Shown: in pieces, positions 25,497 through 35,754 of the stretch | Numbering within the stretch: the stretch's first letter is position 1 | Layout of the letters: each line of letters starts with the position of its first letter | From: Psychrobacter sp. 28M-43 | GTDB lineage: Bacteria > Pseudomonadota > Gammaproteobacteria > Pseudomonadales > Moraxellaceae | DNA: 64,000 bases | NCBI RefSeq assembly: GCF_014770435.1 | Contig: NZ_CP061739.1 | Span: 620,001 to 684,000, forward strand | Direction: 5' to 3' | Notes under the pieces: generated by a model | Databases searched by the model: none | Told to the model about the DNA's origin: nothing | What the model saw: only the letters and a program-made list of their open reading frames with translations | Program-made: the position numbers and the translations under genes

Positions 25497-27656
25497 TTAA
25501 TTTAGCGCGGTTAAGGTTTGCTCAAACGCTGCGCGCCCGATTTCACCCACTTGCTGATTGACCAATTGCCCGTCTTGATAATACAGCAATGCTGGCGGAC
25601 CAAATAGTTTATAACGCGCTAAGATTGCTTTTGAATCAGCCGTAGTCTCCGTGATATCAAGTCTGACCAATTGCCAATCTTGCATTTGCGCAGGGCGATT
25701 ATGAAATAAGTTTTTCTCCATAATCCGGCATGCAATACACCATTCGGCGGTGACATCGACCAGCACTTTAGGATTGGCGGCGACAATGGCATCTAACTCA
25801 GCAAGCGTAGTAACAGTTTTATCTGTTGCATTACTCATGGCTGGTTGATCAGCAGTCGTCTGCATCACCGGCGCGGCGCTTAATGACGCGAGCGGATGCA
25901 AGCTGTCGTCATTGCCCAATGCGGCGCCGACGATTAAACACGTCGCCCAAATACCAGCGATTAAGCCTAGCGCTTGGGTCAGCATCCGACCTTTGCCTAG
26001 CCAGCTCCACGCCCACATCGCCACGACCATAAACCACAGCGCCCAAACCATCAGCATCACAGGCGAGATAAAGACGCGTTCAATTAATAACAATGCCACG
26101 GCAAAAAGCAACAAAGCAAAGCCCTGCTTGACCCAATTCATCCACTCGCCTGCTTTTGGCATGATTTTACCTTGGGTCGCGCCAATTAAGATAAGCGGCG
26201 CCGATAAACCAAAACCGAGCATAAATAAAGCGGCAAAGCCAAGGAGCGGACTTCCAATCGTTGATACAGCAAGCAGCGCCCCAAATAAGGGTGCCGAAAC
26301 GCATGGCGATACCACGAGCGCCGATAAGAATCCCGCAATTAAACTGCCACCCGTACTACCAAGTTTGCTATCCCCCGCTTGGCTTAGACCCTGCATTTTA
26401 CTACTGATAAATCTCGGCAGACGAATGCTAAATACGCCCAACATATAAAGGGCTAATAAGACAAAAACGATGGCAAACCCAATTAAAATAATCGGATTTT
26501 GTAGCCAACCGATAATGCCTAACGATTCGCCAAATACCGCAATGACCGCGCCTAAAATACCATAAGCGATGGCAACACCAATAGCGTAGCTGGTCGTTAA
26601 AATAACACCGCGTTTTACCGTTGGATTGTCTTCACGCGCGACGATATTGGCAACAATCGGTAGCATCGGTAACACGCATGGCGTCAATGCCAAGACCAAC
26701 CCTGCCAAGAACAATAACACCAATGCCAACCACGGATGCGAAGCTAAGCCAAAAGGGTCACTATTAATGGCGTTATCAACGACAACGGTATTGTTTGTTG
26801 CAGTTGTAGCGCTATCGTTTGCTGGCATATTACTTGTGACATTGTCGCCTACAACTTCTTCATCGGCACCAGAGATGGTATTGCTAGTACCAAGCTCTGC
26901 ATCTAATGCTTCATCATCTAACAAAGCGTAATCAATCACCTCGTCATCTGGCGTAGTTTGCTCTGTAGCAAGACGATCAGTATCAGTCGCCTCTGTAGAT
27001 GCTTGCGCAGTTTCTGCATTGCTGTTATTGCTCGCAGAAACTGTAGCAGTGCTACTTGAACTATTGGCTGCCGATTGTGACGCAGCAATTTTGACCGTGG
27101 TTTTTATTTTCTCCGGTGGATAACAAAGTCCTGCTTTGGCACAGCCTTGCCAACCTATCGTTACAGCGGCATTATTTATCGCCTTGCCATTACTACTGCT
27201 CAAAACGGTGCTAGCAACCATATTGGCTTGGTCAAAGACCAATACTTGACCAAAGGTCGGATCATCTATGGAGATAGGCTTTTGGCTAAAGCTAAAAGGT
27301 GCAGCGCTCACGCCAGCAGGCAACGTTAGCTTAATTTGGTCTTTATAAACATAGTGCTCAGGCGTAATGTCAAAGTTAATGGCTAAGCGCGTGCCATTAT
27401 TGACAGGTTTACTACTGCTACTGACCTGAAACGCTTCATCAACAGGCAAAAATTTCGGTTGGGTCGCGCTTTTATCACTGCTAAATAAATCGCCCAATCC
27501 TGCCGCTTGCGATGCCACTGGCACGGCCGTCAGCCCAGTCGCTGCTAGCCCTGTCAATAATGAACCCGCGCTGAAAGCGAACGCCAACAGATAAGATTTT
27601 TTCGACGATTTATTTTGCGTTAATGACGGAGACTTTTCTGCGCTCTTAAGGGACAT
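25497..27656 (-). CDS. dsbD: Thiol:disulfide interchange protein DsbD (island copy)
   Basis: The 719-aa protein has an N-terminal hydrophobic leader (residues 20-50), then the periplasmic alpha domain with Cys172 and Cys178 (GCAKAGLCYP). A long acidic Ser/Thr-rich linker runs from about 195 to 300. Eight or so membrane segments follow, with Cys327 (LTPCVLP) and Cys452 (SPCVSAP), and then the C-terminal thioredoxin domain with CIAC (Cys640, Cys643). It moves electrons from cytoplasmic thioredoxin to periplasmic partners such as CcmG, which the same island encodes at 41638. The linker is longer than in E. coli DsbD (565 aa). The gene lies between IS427 and IS982 elements. Confidence 0.94.
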   Translation of the reverse strand: MSLKSAEKSPSLTQNKSSKKSYLLAFAFSAGSLLTGLAATGLTAVPVASQAAGLGDLFSSDKSATQPKFLPVDEAFQVSSSSKPVNNGTRLAINFDITPEHYVYKDQIKLTLPAGVSAAPFSFSQKPISIDDPTFGQVLVFDQANMVASTVLSSSNGKAINNAAVTIGWQGCAKAGLCYPPEKIKTTVKIAASQSAANSSSSTATVSASNNSNAETAQASTEATDTDRLATEQTTPDDEVIDYALLDDEALDAELGTSNTISGADEEVVGDNVTSNMPANDSATTATNNTVVVDNAINSDPFGLASHPWLALVLLFLAGLVLALTPCVLPMLPIVANIVAREDNPTVKRGVILTTSYAIGVAIAYGILGAVIAVFGESLGIIGWLQNPIILIGFAIVFVLLALYMLGVFSIRLPRFISSKMQGLSQAGDSKLGSTGGSLIAGFLSALVVSPCVSAPLFGALLAVSTIGSPLLGFAALFMLGFGLSAPLILIGATQGKIMPKAGEWMNWVKQGFALLLFAVALLLIERVFISPVMLMVWALWFMVVAMWAWSWLGKGRMLTQALGLIAGIWATCLIVGAALGNDDSLHPLASLSAAPVMQTTADQPAMSNATDKTVTTLAELDAIVAANPKVLVDVTAEWCIACRIMEKNLFHNRPAQMQDWQLVRLDITETTADSKAILARYKLFGPPALLYYQDGQLVNQQVGEIGRAAFEQTLTALN

Positions 27657-27725
27657 GAAGGGCTACCTATTATTTCCAATATTCGAATTGACCAATTCAC
27701 TGTCTGTATGGACTTGTCTATTTAC

Positions 27726-28753
27726 AACCCCAGTTCGGGATAAGCCACATTATAACTCATTGATACTATTTACAATGTTGCTACCTGTCCCTGCTGAGGC
27801 ATATTTTTGATGGTGGGTTTATAGGGAAACCAGCAATAAGCAATTAAACCTGACAGCAAGTTTGTGATAAACCCCGTGACACTACGATGGCGTGAATGCT
27901 CAATCTGACACAAGTTTTTAAGCTCCCCAAACACCGTTTCAACCAAAGAGCGATGATTGAGTAGTGCCTCATCCATAGGCTCAAGTAATTGGGGTTTCAT
28001 ATTACGCCGAAGTTTCGTTATCAGCCTAGTATCACTGTGTTTTGTGAGCCACGCGTTTAGTGCTTTACTGATGTATCCTCTATCACCAAACAGCTTACCA
28101 AATAACGGCGTTGCCATATCCTTAACAGGCACTCTGTCATCCGTATTACCCGCAGTGACTTTAACAGATACAAGCTCGCCCTTATGATTGATAATGGCGT
28201 GCAGCTTAAAGCCATAGAACCAGCCCATGCTGCTTTTGCCTCGGGTTGCAAGTCCCTTAAAGACTTTATGACGGTAGATACGCTTGTTATGACAAACTGC
28301 TATCTTGGTTGAATCAATATAGCTGATACCCGTACAGTCGCCCATCATGCTTTGCAAGTAGCTGCACAGTGGTATGATACTGCGCGGTATAAGCTCTATA
28401 AATCGCGAGTAGCTCGGCAGATTTGGAAACTCCCGTTTCATCATGCCAAGCATGTGATGGTAGTAAAACGCCTTAAACTGTCGATAACGTAATTGATGAA
28501 ACAGTATCAAGATGGTCATAATCTCTGCTACACTTATCTGGCATGCTCTTAACCTTTGGTGTCCCGTTGCGATTAAATGAGCGTCAAACTCAGGTTTGAA
28601 TTGCTGATAAAAGTCGTCAATATGGCAGTATAGTTCGGTTAGGTTGTCCATGTAAGAAGTCCTTGTTGTGAAGTTTGTCTTGGTAAACTTACTTTAGCAA
28701 CTTCGGACTTCTTTTTTTATTTTTTTTTTGAGCCCTTATCCCGAACTGGGGTT
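27726..28753 (-). mobile_element. IS982-family element, about 1028 bp
   Basis: The ends are AACCCCAGTTCGGGATAAG at the left and its reverse complement at the right; the transposase lies between. It sits between dsbD and the IS3 element. No clear target duplication is visible in the flanks. The ends and the gene appear intact. Confidence 0.88.
27770..28651 (-). CDS. IS982-family transposase
   Basis: The 293-aa protein has the IS982 pattern: LTELYCHIDDFYQQF at the start, SYIDSTKIAVCHNKRI (first catalytic Asp), HAIINHKGELVSVKVTAGNTDDR, LFGDRGYISKAL (second Asp) and SLVETVFGELKNLCQIEHSRHR (Glu). These are the marks of a full DDE transposase of this family. Length is standard. It is within perfect inverted repeats. 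Confidence 0.9.
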   Translation of the reverse strand: MDNLTELYCHIDDFYQQFKPEFDAHLIATGHQRLRACQISVAEIMTILILFHQLRYRQFKAFYYHHMLGMMKREFPNLPSYSRFIELIPRSIIPLCSYLQSMMGDCTGISYIDSTKIAVCHNKRIYRHKVFKGLATRGKSSMGWFYGFKLHAIINHKGELVSVKVTAGNTDDRVPVKDMATPLFGKLFGDRGYISKALNAWLTKHSDTRLITKLRRNMKPQLLEPMDEALLNHRSLVETVFGELKNLCQIEHSRHRSVTGFITNLLSGLIAYCWFPYKPTIKNMPQQGQVATL

Positions 28754-28869
28754 ATATTATATACAACATACTACAATATACTATTAAGGGATACAAAATC
28801 ATGGTGAGCTATGCTGAAGAAACCGTAGAGATAAACTTGGTAAACTAAGCGTATTGACAGGAGTTTACC

Positions 28870-29145
28870 ATGACCAAGAAAGTAAGAACCTACAGTGACG
28901 AATTTAAAGCCGAGGCCGTCAAGAAGATATCAGACAATAATGGCAATATCTCAGCGACCGCAAAGCAACTTGGCATCGCCATGCAAACGCTATCCAACTG
29001 GCAGAACAAAGCTAATCAAGGCAAGCTTGTAGGAACAAAGCAGTATGACCCTGAACTTATGAGTGCGCTTGAAGAGGTAAAACGCCTAAAGCGACAGCTT
29101 AAAGTTGCCGAAGAGGAACGCGAAATACTAAATGAGGAGGGATAA
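28870..29145 (+). CDS. IS3-family transposase OrfA
   Basis: The 91-aa protein has the HTH of IS3 OrfA (RTYSDEFKAEAVKKISDNNGNISATAKQLGI, then TLSNWQNKANQG) and a leucine-zipper-like end (LEEVKRLKRQLKVAEEEREIL). It ends NEEG where the family normally runs into KKA of the OrfAB fusion, so the usual shift site has been altered. GGAG lies ahead of the ATG. Confidence 0.88.
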   Translation: MTKKVRTYSDEFKAEAVKKISDNNGNISATAKQLGIAMQTLSNWQNKANQGKLVGTKQYDPELMSALEEVKRLKRQLKVAEEEREILNEEG

Positions 29146-30094
29146 AGCGAAGCACTGCTTCGCCCCGACGCAAGGGGAGAGCTATGCTCGAGTTGGCGAC
29201 GGCGTACTTCGCGAGAAACAGTTAGTCAGGTACGCCTTTATCAAAGACAACCAGTTCCTCTTTCGCATCACCACTATGTGCCGTGTGTTAAGGGTTAAGC
29301 CATAAAGCTATTACGACTGGCTAAGTCGTGATCTCAGCGACCAACAGATACATCGCAACCAGTCTGAATTACTGGTTAAAGCGGCTCACAATGAAACGAA
29401 AGAACGTTATGGCGCAGATCGACTGCATGCTCATCTAAGCGAGCAAGGCCATAACATTAGCCTGTATATGGTAAGAAGCATCAAAGAGCAACACGGCATT
29501 AAATGTCGTCGTCATAAGCGCTTTAAAGTCACCACCGACTCCAATCACAACAAGCTGGTCTATCCAAACGTACTGGATCAGAAGTTTGATGCTAAGCGCC
29601 CTAACGAGTCGTGGGTCAGCGACATCACCTATATCTGGACGAATGAGGGTTGGCTGTACTTAGCAGGGGTCAAAGACTTATACACCAAAGAGCTTGTCGG
29701 TTACGCTATTAACAAGCGTATGACCGCAGATTTAGTTTGCAAAGCACTAAATATGGCCATCAAGAATAAACGTCCAAGCAAAGGGCTAATCGTTCATTCA
29801 GACAGAGGCAGTCAGTATTGCAGTCACGCCTACCACAAGACCATTAAGCAGCATCAATTTATAGGCTCAATGAGCGGCAAAGGCAACTGTTTCGATAACG
29901 CTCCGATAGAAAGCTTCTGGGGCACATTAAAGAATGAGCTGGTATATCATCAAGACTATAAAACAAGGTTCACAGCCATCAATGATATTATCAGTTATAT
30001 CGAGCTGTACTACAATCAGACGAGGATTCAAAAGGGTTTGGGCTATCAATCGCCAAGACAGGTGTGGTTTGATTATTATCGTCAGGCTGCGTAA
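29146..30094 (+). pseudogene. IS3-family transposase OrfB, broken
   Basis: The N-terminal part is in pieces. ATAYFARNS is followed by a stop, and QLVRYAFIKDNQFLFRITT continues in another frame. In VKP-stop-SYYDWL a TAA replaces an expected Ser codon. From 29468 the frame is open (208 aa) with the DDE integrase core: SWVSDITYIW, VHSDRGSQY, and NAPIESFWGTLKNE. A stretch of about 60 bp after orfA, with the hairpin GCGAAGCA/TGCTTCGC, is not part of typical orfB and may be an insertion. Confidence 0.82.
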
Positions 30095-30234
30095 TTAAAA
30101 TCTCCCAAGTTTATGTATACGGATTTGACGGCAGGGGTCAATAGTTTAAAACTTTTATATTTACGTGCGTTAGGACGTTACCTAGAAAAAATAAAAAACT
30201 TACACTGATTAAATTATTATGATTAAGTTTACTA

Positions 30235-31803
30235 TTACCCTCGTCTTCTAAGTGTGGTTAGACCTTTGCCAAAATAGCTTAGTAGTAATAACAAGGTTAT
30301 TATTATCAAGATAGGATAATTTCCCATAAGCATAAAGGGCGTGTTACCAACCCGTGCCTGTATCTCACCACGTAGTACAGTACGCTCAAACTGCGGTGCG
30401 CGTTTTACAATACGACCTTTATGGTTAATGATAGCGGTAACACCAGTATTGGTCGCTCGAATAAACCAGCGCCCGTTCTCAAGCGCGCGCATTTGTACCA
30501 TTTGCAAATGTTGCAATGGTCCTGCTGAAGTGCCAAACCAGGCATCGTTAGAGACGGTCAACAAAAATTCAGTATCGATGGCATTTTTACGCGTGGTATC
30601 TGGATAAGCTACCTCATAACAGATAGCCGTCCCTATATTGTGTCCACGCACCTTTAGAGGTGACTGCTGATCACTACCACGACTATAGTTCTTAATATCC
30701 TGACTACCGGCCAAACTTGGGAAAATATCGAGCACGCCTTCAAATGGAATATACTCTCCAAAAGGCACTAGACGCTGCTTCTTGTATAGGCCTTCCGCTT
30801 CTACACCTCGAGCAATCACGCTATTGTAAAATGGGGGATACTTATCCGTACTGGCATTGAATGCCGCTTTATCCTTATAAGGGATACCAGTTATCCATGT
30901 CGTATTGGTCGCATTGGCCATTTCTATCATTTCACTAATAAAGCCCGCAGCCTCATCCTGAAACATCGGAATAGATGATTCAGGCCACACCACCACATCA
31001 CGTCCCCACTCAGTGCGCGTTAACTTCGCATAAATCTTTAGCGTTTCTACTTGATATTGCGTCAGCCACTTTATATCTTGTGAAATATTACCTTGAATCA
31101 ATGACACTGACAGATCAGGTGTGCCCTTAGGTTTTGTCCATTGCGGATTGACCAGCCATAATGATGTGCTAATGGCTAATAACAGTACAGAAACGACGGC
31201 ATAACTACTGCGTCGAAGCAGTAGCTCTACTAAACTTGCAGCCAATAGTATGGCAACAAAAGAGACGGCAAAAACACCAGCAACGGGTGCTAAGGACGAT
31301 AACCAATACTCTTCAGTAAATGCATAACCAACAAATAGCCACGGAAAGCCTGTGAATAACCAAGTTTTTAACCATTCTTGTAGCACCCAAAGAGCAGCAA
31401 ATGAAAAGGGTTGTTTGCCTACCATACGGTTAAAGACTAGTGCTAAAAATCCATGAAACAGTCCCATACCGAGACCCATCAATCCAATCATAATCAATGC
31501 GAGCCACGTTGGAGTATCGCTATAATCATGGATGGCAGTATAGAGCCAAAAGCCGCCGACGCACCATAGCCCCATACCGTAAGCTTCACCGATAATAAAA
31601 GCGCGACGACCACTCATATTTGGTACCAACAGCGCATATAAAATCGCTGGTGACACTATTGCTAGCGGCCAGAACCCATGAGGCGCTAGCGCAAATAAAA
31701 AAATAGCCCCTGCAAGCCATGCTGCTACTAGCGTAAACCATAGCGGTAATTGATTTAAGTGAGTACTCAAACGCTTTTGTAGATTAATAGTAGACAGGCG
31801 CAT
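30235..31803 (-). CDS. lnt: Apolipoprotein N-acyltransferase (island copy)
   Basis: The 522-aa protein has about six membrane segments in residues 20-220 and a periplasmic nitrilase-like domain with the catalytic triad Glu275 (VVWPESSIP), Lys342 (KKQRLVPFGEY) and Cys395 (AICYEV). It N-acylates lipoproteins in the inner membrane as the last step of lipoprotein maturation. A host copy is expected elsewhere, since lnt is essential in most gammaproteobacteria. The island also has lspA, an earlier step. It is divergent from the DUF411 lipoprotein gene. Confidence 0.93.
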   Translation of the reverse strand: MRLSTINLQKRLSTHLNQLPLWFTLVAAWLAGAIFLFALAPHGFWPLAIVSPAILYALLVPNMSGRRAFIIGEAYGMGLWCVGGFWLYTAIHDYSDTPTWLALIMIGLMGLGMGLFHGFLALVFNRMVGKQPFSFAALWVLQEWLKTWLFTGFPWLFVGYAFTEEYWLSSLAPVAGVFAVSFVAILLAASLVELLLRRSSYAVVSVLLLAISTSLWLVNPQWTKPKGTPDLSVSLIQGNISQDIKWLTQYQVETLKIYAKLTRTEWGRDVVVWPESSIPMFQDEAAGFISEMIEMANATNTTWITGIPYKDKAAFNASTDKYPPFYNSVIARGVEAEGLYKKQRLVPFGEYIPFEGVLDIFPSLAGSQDIKNYSRGSDQQSPLKVRGHNIGTAICYEVAYPDTTRKNAIDTEFLLTVSNDAWFGTSAGPLQHLQMVQMRALENGRWFIRATNTGVTAIINHKGRIVKRAPQFERTVLRGEIQARVGNTPFMLMGNYPILIIITLLLLLSYFGKGLTTLRRRG

Positions 31804-32042
31804 CGCAAATTATCCAAAATTATGAGTTTTGAATTTTTAATCAAAATCCAAAACTTAGATAGAGCCGTTAATACTACAGGCAGTATTTTAAAATAAAAAC
31901 TGCTTATGATACCAGCCTGCACTGCTCAATGGATGAATTTATGTACTCCGTTTAATGGGTTATTATGCTACATTACCAAACGATATGAAGTGTTACTTGA
32001 TCTTCTATAGCTCACAATACCTACAGTACATGAGAAAGCACT

Positions 32043-32687
32043 ATGCCCCCCTTAAAAATAAAATCCAGTCTTATATGCAATCGTTATCTGTCTAAGGGGT
32101 TGCGTAGTACGTTATTATTACTGGCTGCCTCATCACTATTTGCTTGTAGCCAACCGAGTAGTGGCGTATCTGATGCAAGCACAACATCGGCATCAACTGA
32201 AGATGTTTTGGCTGTTCCAAAGACAGCTGAACCAAACGTTATAAATAATTCTATGATGACATCAGTAAGTAAACCAGACTTACTAAAAAACGTATCAGCC
32301 ACTGTCTATAAAGATGCCAATTGCGGCTGCTGTAAAGAATGGATAAGTCATGCAGAAGATAATGGTCTAAGTGCAACCGCGCAAGATGTTGCGGACTTAG
32401 CCGTATTTAAAGAGCGCTACAGCGTTCCAAATGAAATGCGTTCTTGCCATACTGTAGTCACTACGGATGGTTACGTCTTTGAAGGTCATGTACCCGCTAA
32501 ATATATGGCGCAGTTTTTAGAAAATCCGCCAGTACAAGCTATGGGTCTTGCCGTACCTGGCATGCCTATTGGTAGCCCAGGTATGGAGTATCAAAATAAA
32601 TTCATGCCCTATCAGGTTATGCAGCTCAATAAAGACGGGACAACCCAAGTTTATGCTGATATTGAATCGGTAGAGCAGCAATTATAG
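32043..32687 (+). CDS. DUF411 metal-binding lipoprotein
   Basis: The 214-aa protein has a type II signal: a basic start, the hydrophobic stretch STLLLLAASS and the lipobox LFAC near residue 35. The DUF411 domain runs from about 82: VYKDANCGCCKEWISH, then NEMRSCHTVVTTDGYVFEGHVPA. DUF411 proteins are linked with copper resistance clusters. The Cys-rich CGCC and the later SCH are likely metal ligands. It sits next to lnt and lspA, which could mature it. It is transcribed divergently from lnt across a 240-bp gap. Confidence 0.82.
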   Translation: MPPLKIKSSLICNRYLSKGLRSTLLLLAASSLFACSQPSSGVSDASTTSASTEDVLAVPKTAEPNVINNSMMTSVSKPDLLKNVSATVYKDANCGCCKEWISHAEDNGLSATAQDVADLAVFKERYSVPNEMRSCHTVVTTDGYVFEGHVPAKYMAQFLENPPVQAMGLAVPGMPIGSPGMEYQNKFMPYQVMQLNKDGTTQVYADIESVEQQL

Positions 32688-33483
32688 TGTGTTAGCAGTT
32701 AAGAATACTTTGATTATAGTGTTAGCGTTAAAAGTAAATGAGGTAGGTATAAGACTGTTCTATTGCTTATAAAATGATTCTTCATCAAAAAATTCATTAG
32801 CTATTGCGACTTTAAAATTAAAAATAACTTTGAATTTGTAACTTTTGATGACAATGTAAGCGAATTTATCGGTTATTAACCCTTAAAATAGATAAATGAC
32901 TAAGGGTTAATACAAGAATATACAGGATGTATCGAAACAATTACGTAATATTACATAAGCTAGTAGGGAATTAGCATCTATATTAATATTATAAATTATT
33001 ATATTATCTTAATAATTAGTTAGACCCTATATAGGGTAATTACTTCATCCAATAGAAAAACGTCTGAGGGTTAAATCTAAATTATAGATTTAACCCTCAG
33101 ACGTTTTTTTGCTTATAAAACAGTAGAAATTGTGGTCAATCTAGTCAGCTATATTCTGTACATGTTACACAAACTTACATTGTAAAATGTGGGATATTAG
33201 CAATTTTTTCGACATCAAAAAAGTATTTTTGGGGTTTTTAAGGGGAATGACAGGCTAAACAACCTATGCTAAAGTCGGCTTTGTGTTTTGGTCAGCAGCT
33301 TGATTTGTAACAGCTTCGTAAGACTTCAATGAGCTGTGATCGCCAATAATCATTTTTTATATGAATAATATGCAGCAGAAGTATCAGTCACTATGACATA
33401 TATATACTTGAGTTATTGAGATTTAATTGACTGCGCTGTTGTTGATAACAGACGATTTTGAATTAACCGTAGGTATTAGATTT
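32688..33483. other. Long intergenic stretch with a palindrome and terminator
   Basis: No gene is visible here. It holds ACCCTATATAGGGT (33024-33037), a perfect 14-bp palindrome, and the hairpin at 33056-33108. The rest is AT-rich. A promoter for the following secreted protein probably lies near 33240-33430, but no strong match stands out. Confidence 0.5.
33056..33108. terminator. Long perfect hairpin with T-run
   Basis: A 24-bp perfect stem (AAAAACGTCTGAGGG... and its complement ending in GTTTTT) closes on a 5-nt loop (AATTA). The T-run extends to 33110. It is a strong terminator that can act on both strands. It lies about 370 bp after the DUF411 stop, which is rather far. Confidence 0.85.
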
Positions 33484-34206
33484 ATGAAACAGGCTTTATT
33501 GATTTTGTCAGTACTGGGTATGGGCATAGCACAAACGAGTGGTGCTGCTATCACAATCTCTCAAACAAATAATACCATCACCAATACTTCTGTGGCATCA
33601 AACTACGGTTCATCAAAAAACATCTATAGCACCAAAAGTGGTGCTTATGTTTCTAATAATGATGAAATTAGTCAAGCAATTAGCAACCTAAGTGCGCAGG
33701 CCAAGCAAAAAGAGAATCAGCTTTCATCATTAAACAGCCGCTTATACGCTGAAAAACAACAGCAGCAAGTCAATAAGGTTCCTGACAGCAATTCAGCCCC
33801 CGCTATCGCTGCTGCTCGCGCCTCAAAAGTGGCTTTATCTGGCAGCTCTGGATATTGTGCCCGTTACGTACGTAAAGCACTACAATCAGCTGGTTATGAG
33901 TTCACTCCAAATCCTTCAGCCTATCAGTACGCTACTCGTGGCACACTTGAGAAAGCAGGTTTCAGCAAAATCAGCAATGATATGCCAACCCAAGTAGGTG
34001 ATGTTATTGTCTATGATCGCTCATCAAAGCGTCCACATGGCCATATTCAAATTTTCGATGGTACAAATTGGATTTCTGACTTCCGTCAGAACAGCATCAG
34101 CCCATACAGTGGTGTCTATGCTTATACGACATGGCGCGATTCAAAATACGTGGATGACGCATCCGCATCAGATCGTAATATCTACCTTGCTATGAATGAT
34201 AAATAA
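33484..34206 (+). CDS. Secreted CHAP/NlpC-P60-like protein
   Basis: From the ATG at 33484 the protein has 240 aa, and MKQALLILSVLGMGIAQTSGA is a signal peptide with cleavage near 21. Residues 70-100 form a helical, polar region (QAISNLSAQAKQKENQL). From about 120 is a CHAP-like domain: SGYCARYVRKALQSAG (Cys nucleophile), KRPHGHIQIFDGTNWISDF (His). Such enzymes cut peptidoglycan cross-links. The TTG-based extension to 33427 is not used because the signal peptide starts at 33484. Function as a cell-wall hydrolase is inference from the domain. Confidence 0.72.
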   Translation: MKQALLILSVLGMGIAQTSGAAITISQTNNTITNTSVASNYGSSKNIYSTKSGAYVSNNDEISQAISNLSAQAKQKENQLSSLNSRLYAEKQQQQVNKVPDSNSAPAIAAARASKVALSGSSGYCARYVRKALQSAGYEFTPNPSAYQYATRGTLEKAGFSKISNDMPTQVGDVIVYDRSSKRPHGHIQIFDGTNWISDFRQNSISPYSGVYAYTTWRDSKYVDDASASDRNIYLAMNDK

Positions 34207-34254
34207 GACTTTCTAAGTCAGCACAACATAGTTGTTATTTCCTCCAACCCAGTA

Positions 34255-34316
34255 GGGCGTGTTGAACATTCACAAATAGTCTCTGTCAGTGCCATGGTTG
34301 AAGGTTCAACACGCCC
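34255..34316. mobile_element. 62-bp MITE sharing ends with the IS at 35755
   Basis: GGGCGTGTTGAACATT at the left end and GGTTCAACACGCCC at the right match the ends of the IS5-type element 1.5 kb away, including the flanking TA. The 30-bp or so interior has no coding capacity. This is a miniature, non-autonomous element that the neighbouring transposase could act on. It and the IS flank czcD. Confidence 0.8.
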
Positions 34317-34322
34317 TAGTGA

Positions 34323-35516
34323 CTAGTGACTGTGCCCGATATGGTTATTCGCAGAGCTTTGCTGCTCTGATATGTCGCAGACCAATGCATCGCTATGGGC
34401 GCTGGTCTGCGGGTGTGACAAGCTTTCAACCTGAATGGTGGCGTGATGAATACCAAGCGCAAGCAACCCTTGCTCAAGATTGGCAATCAATACGCTGGCA
34501 TCCGAGATTCTCATATCCCCATCGACCATCACATGGCAAGATAGCGCATTTAGCCCGCTGGTGATGCTCCAAATATGCAGGTCGTGGACTTGTTTTACTT
34601 GTGGATGGGCAAGCAGCTTGTCTTCCACATCTACCAGCGATATGCCTTCTGGCGTGCCCTCCATCAAGACATGTACCGAATCACGTACAACGCGGTAACC
34701 ACTTACTAAGATAAGTACCGCGACGATCACCGACGCTGCGGCATCGGCCCAAACCCAGCCAAACCCCATCATCAGTAAAGCGGCGATGATCGCGGCGACA
34801 GAGCCCATCAAATCACTTAATACATGCAAGTAAGCGCTTTGCATATTGAGGTTGACAGGCTCTTTGGAATCATTGCTTTTATTTGCTTTTTCTTTATTTA
34901 CTTTGTCTGCATTTGCTCCATGGCTGTGGGTGTGTCCATCGCTGCCGCTACTACCACGATGCATCAGCCAAGCGACCAAGATATTAACCAGCATACCGAT
35001 GGTGGCGACGATTAGCATACCTTGGGTAGCAATCTCAGGCGGTGAGTTAAGGCGTTTGATCGCTTCATAAAAAATCATCAAGGCGATAATTACTAGCGTC
35101 GCACCATTGACGGTGGCCACGATAATCTCAAAGCGTTTATAGCCAAAGGTCTTTTGATGGGTGGCGGCTTTTTCGCCGATTTTAAATGCCATCAACGTCG
35201 CACCAAGGGCGATGGCGTCGCTGAGCATGTGTCCTGCATCAGAGAGTAACGCCAAGCTGCCTGTCAGTAAGCCACCAATCGCCTCGATAAACATATAGCC
35301 TGTGATGATCACAAAGCTAATCAGTAACGTACGCTGATAGCCTTTGGTATCTCTTGGTGCGGTGTTTTGCTCTAGGTGAGTGTCATGATCATGAGCGTCT
35401 TGATTGCCAGCAGTATAGTTACTATCGTTGTTTTTATAGACATCAATAGGCTCACTTGGAGGCAAATGCTTATTTTGCTTATGACTGGCATCTTCTTGAC
35501 TCATAACGTTACTCAA
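34323..35516 (-). CDS. czcD: Cation diffusion facilitator CzcD-like (Zn/Cd/Co efflux)
   Basis: The 397-aa protein has six membrane segments, the metal site LLSDAGHMLSDA (HD motif) and a second at VSDLMGSVAA-like LHVLSDLMGS. It has a His-rich loop (HTHSHG) and His-rich N- and C-terminal tails (NHIGHSH). It is a proton-driven efflux protein of the CDF family, moving zinc, cadmium or cobalt out of the cytoplasm. It is bounded by the MITE at 34255 and IS at 35755. The ATG at 35516 is preferred. Metal choice is inferred. Confidence 0.88.
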   Translation of the reverse strand: MSNVMSQEDASHKQNKHLPPSEPIDVYKNNDSNYTAGNQDAHDHDTHLEQNTAPRDTKGYQRTLLISFVIITGYMFIEAIGGLLTGSLALLSDAGHMLSDAIALGATLMAFKIGEKAATHQKTFGYKRFEIIVATVNGATLVIIALMIFYEAIKRLNSPPEIATQGMLIVATIGMLVNILVAWLMHRGSSGSDGHTHSHGANADKVNKEKANKSNDSKEPVNLNMQSAYLHVLSDLMGSVAAIIAALLMMGFGWVWADAAASVIVAVLILVSGYRVVRDSVHVLMEGTPEGISLVDVEDKLLAHPQVKQVHDLHIWSITSGLNALSCHVMVDGDMRISDASVLIANLEQGLLALGIHHATIQVESLSHPQTSAHSDALVCDISEQQSSANNHIGHSH

Positions 35517-35754
35517 ATTTATTAAGACTTATGGTAAATAACTTCAAGGATTAATGATAAATCTAACATAGTCGAGTATTAGAAGCTGTAACGACGAGGT
35601 AAAAATGCAGCCAGTAAGCTATAGTCGATTCACTGCAAAAATGACATCGTGCTACTGGTATAAATTTTCCTTGCATGCTGTTATTACAGAGGCTGCGCAA
35701 CATTCATTCCAGTAGCACTCTTCAATTTATCACCATGTTATTTTGAACTGACTA

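Larger units (their letters stand above)
28812..30133 (+). mobile_element. IS3-family element, about 1322 bp, decayed
   Basis: The left end (TGCTGAAGAAACC...ATAAACTTGG) and right end (CCAAGTTTAT...TTGACGGCA) are imperfect inverted repeats of about 29 bp, beginning TGC and ending GCA. OrfA is intact but orfB is broken by a frameshift and a stop. The copy can probably no longer move by itself. No target duplication is obvious. Confidence 0.8.

Noticed and set aside
25912..26448. 178-codon plus-strand frame opposite dsbD
   Set aside because: It lies inside a well-supported dsbD on the minus strand and has no family motif; such frames are expected opposite GC-rich membrane genes.
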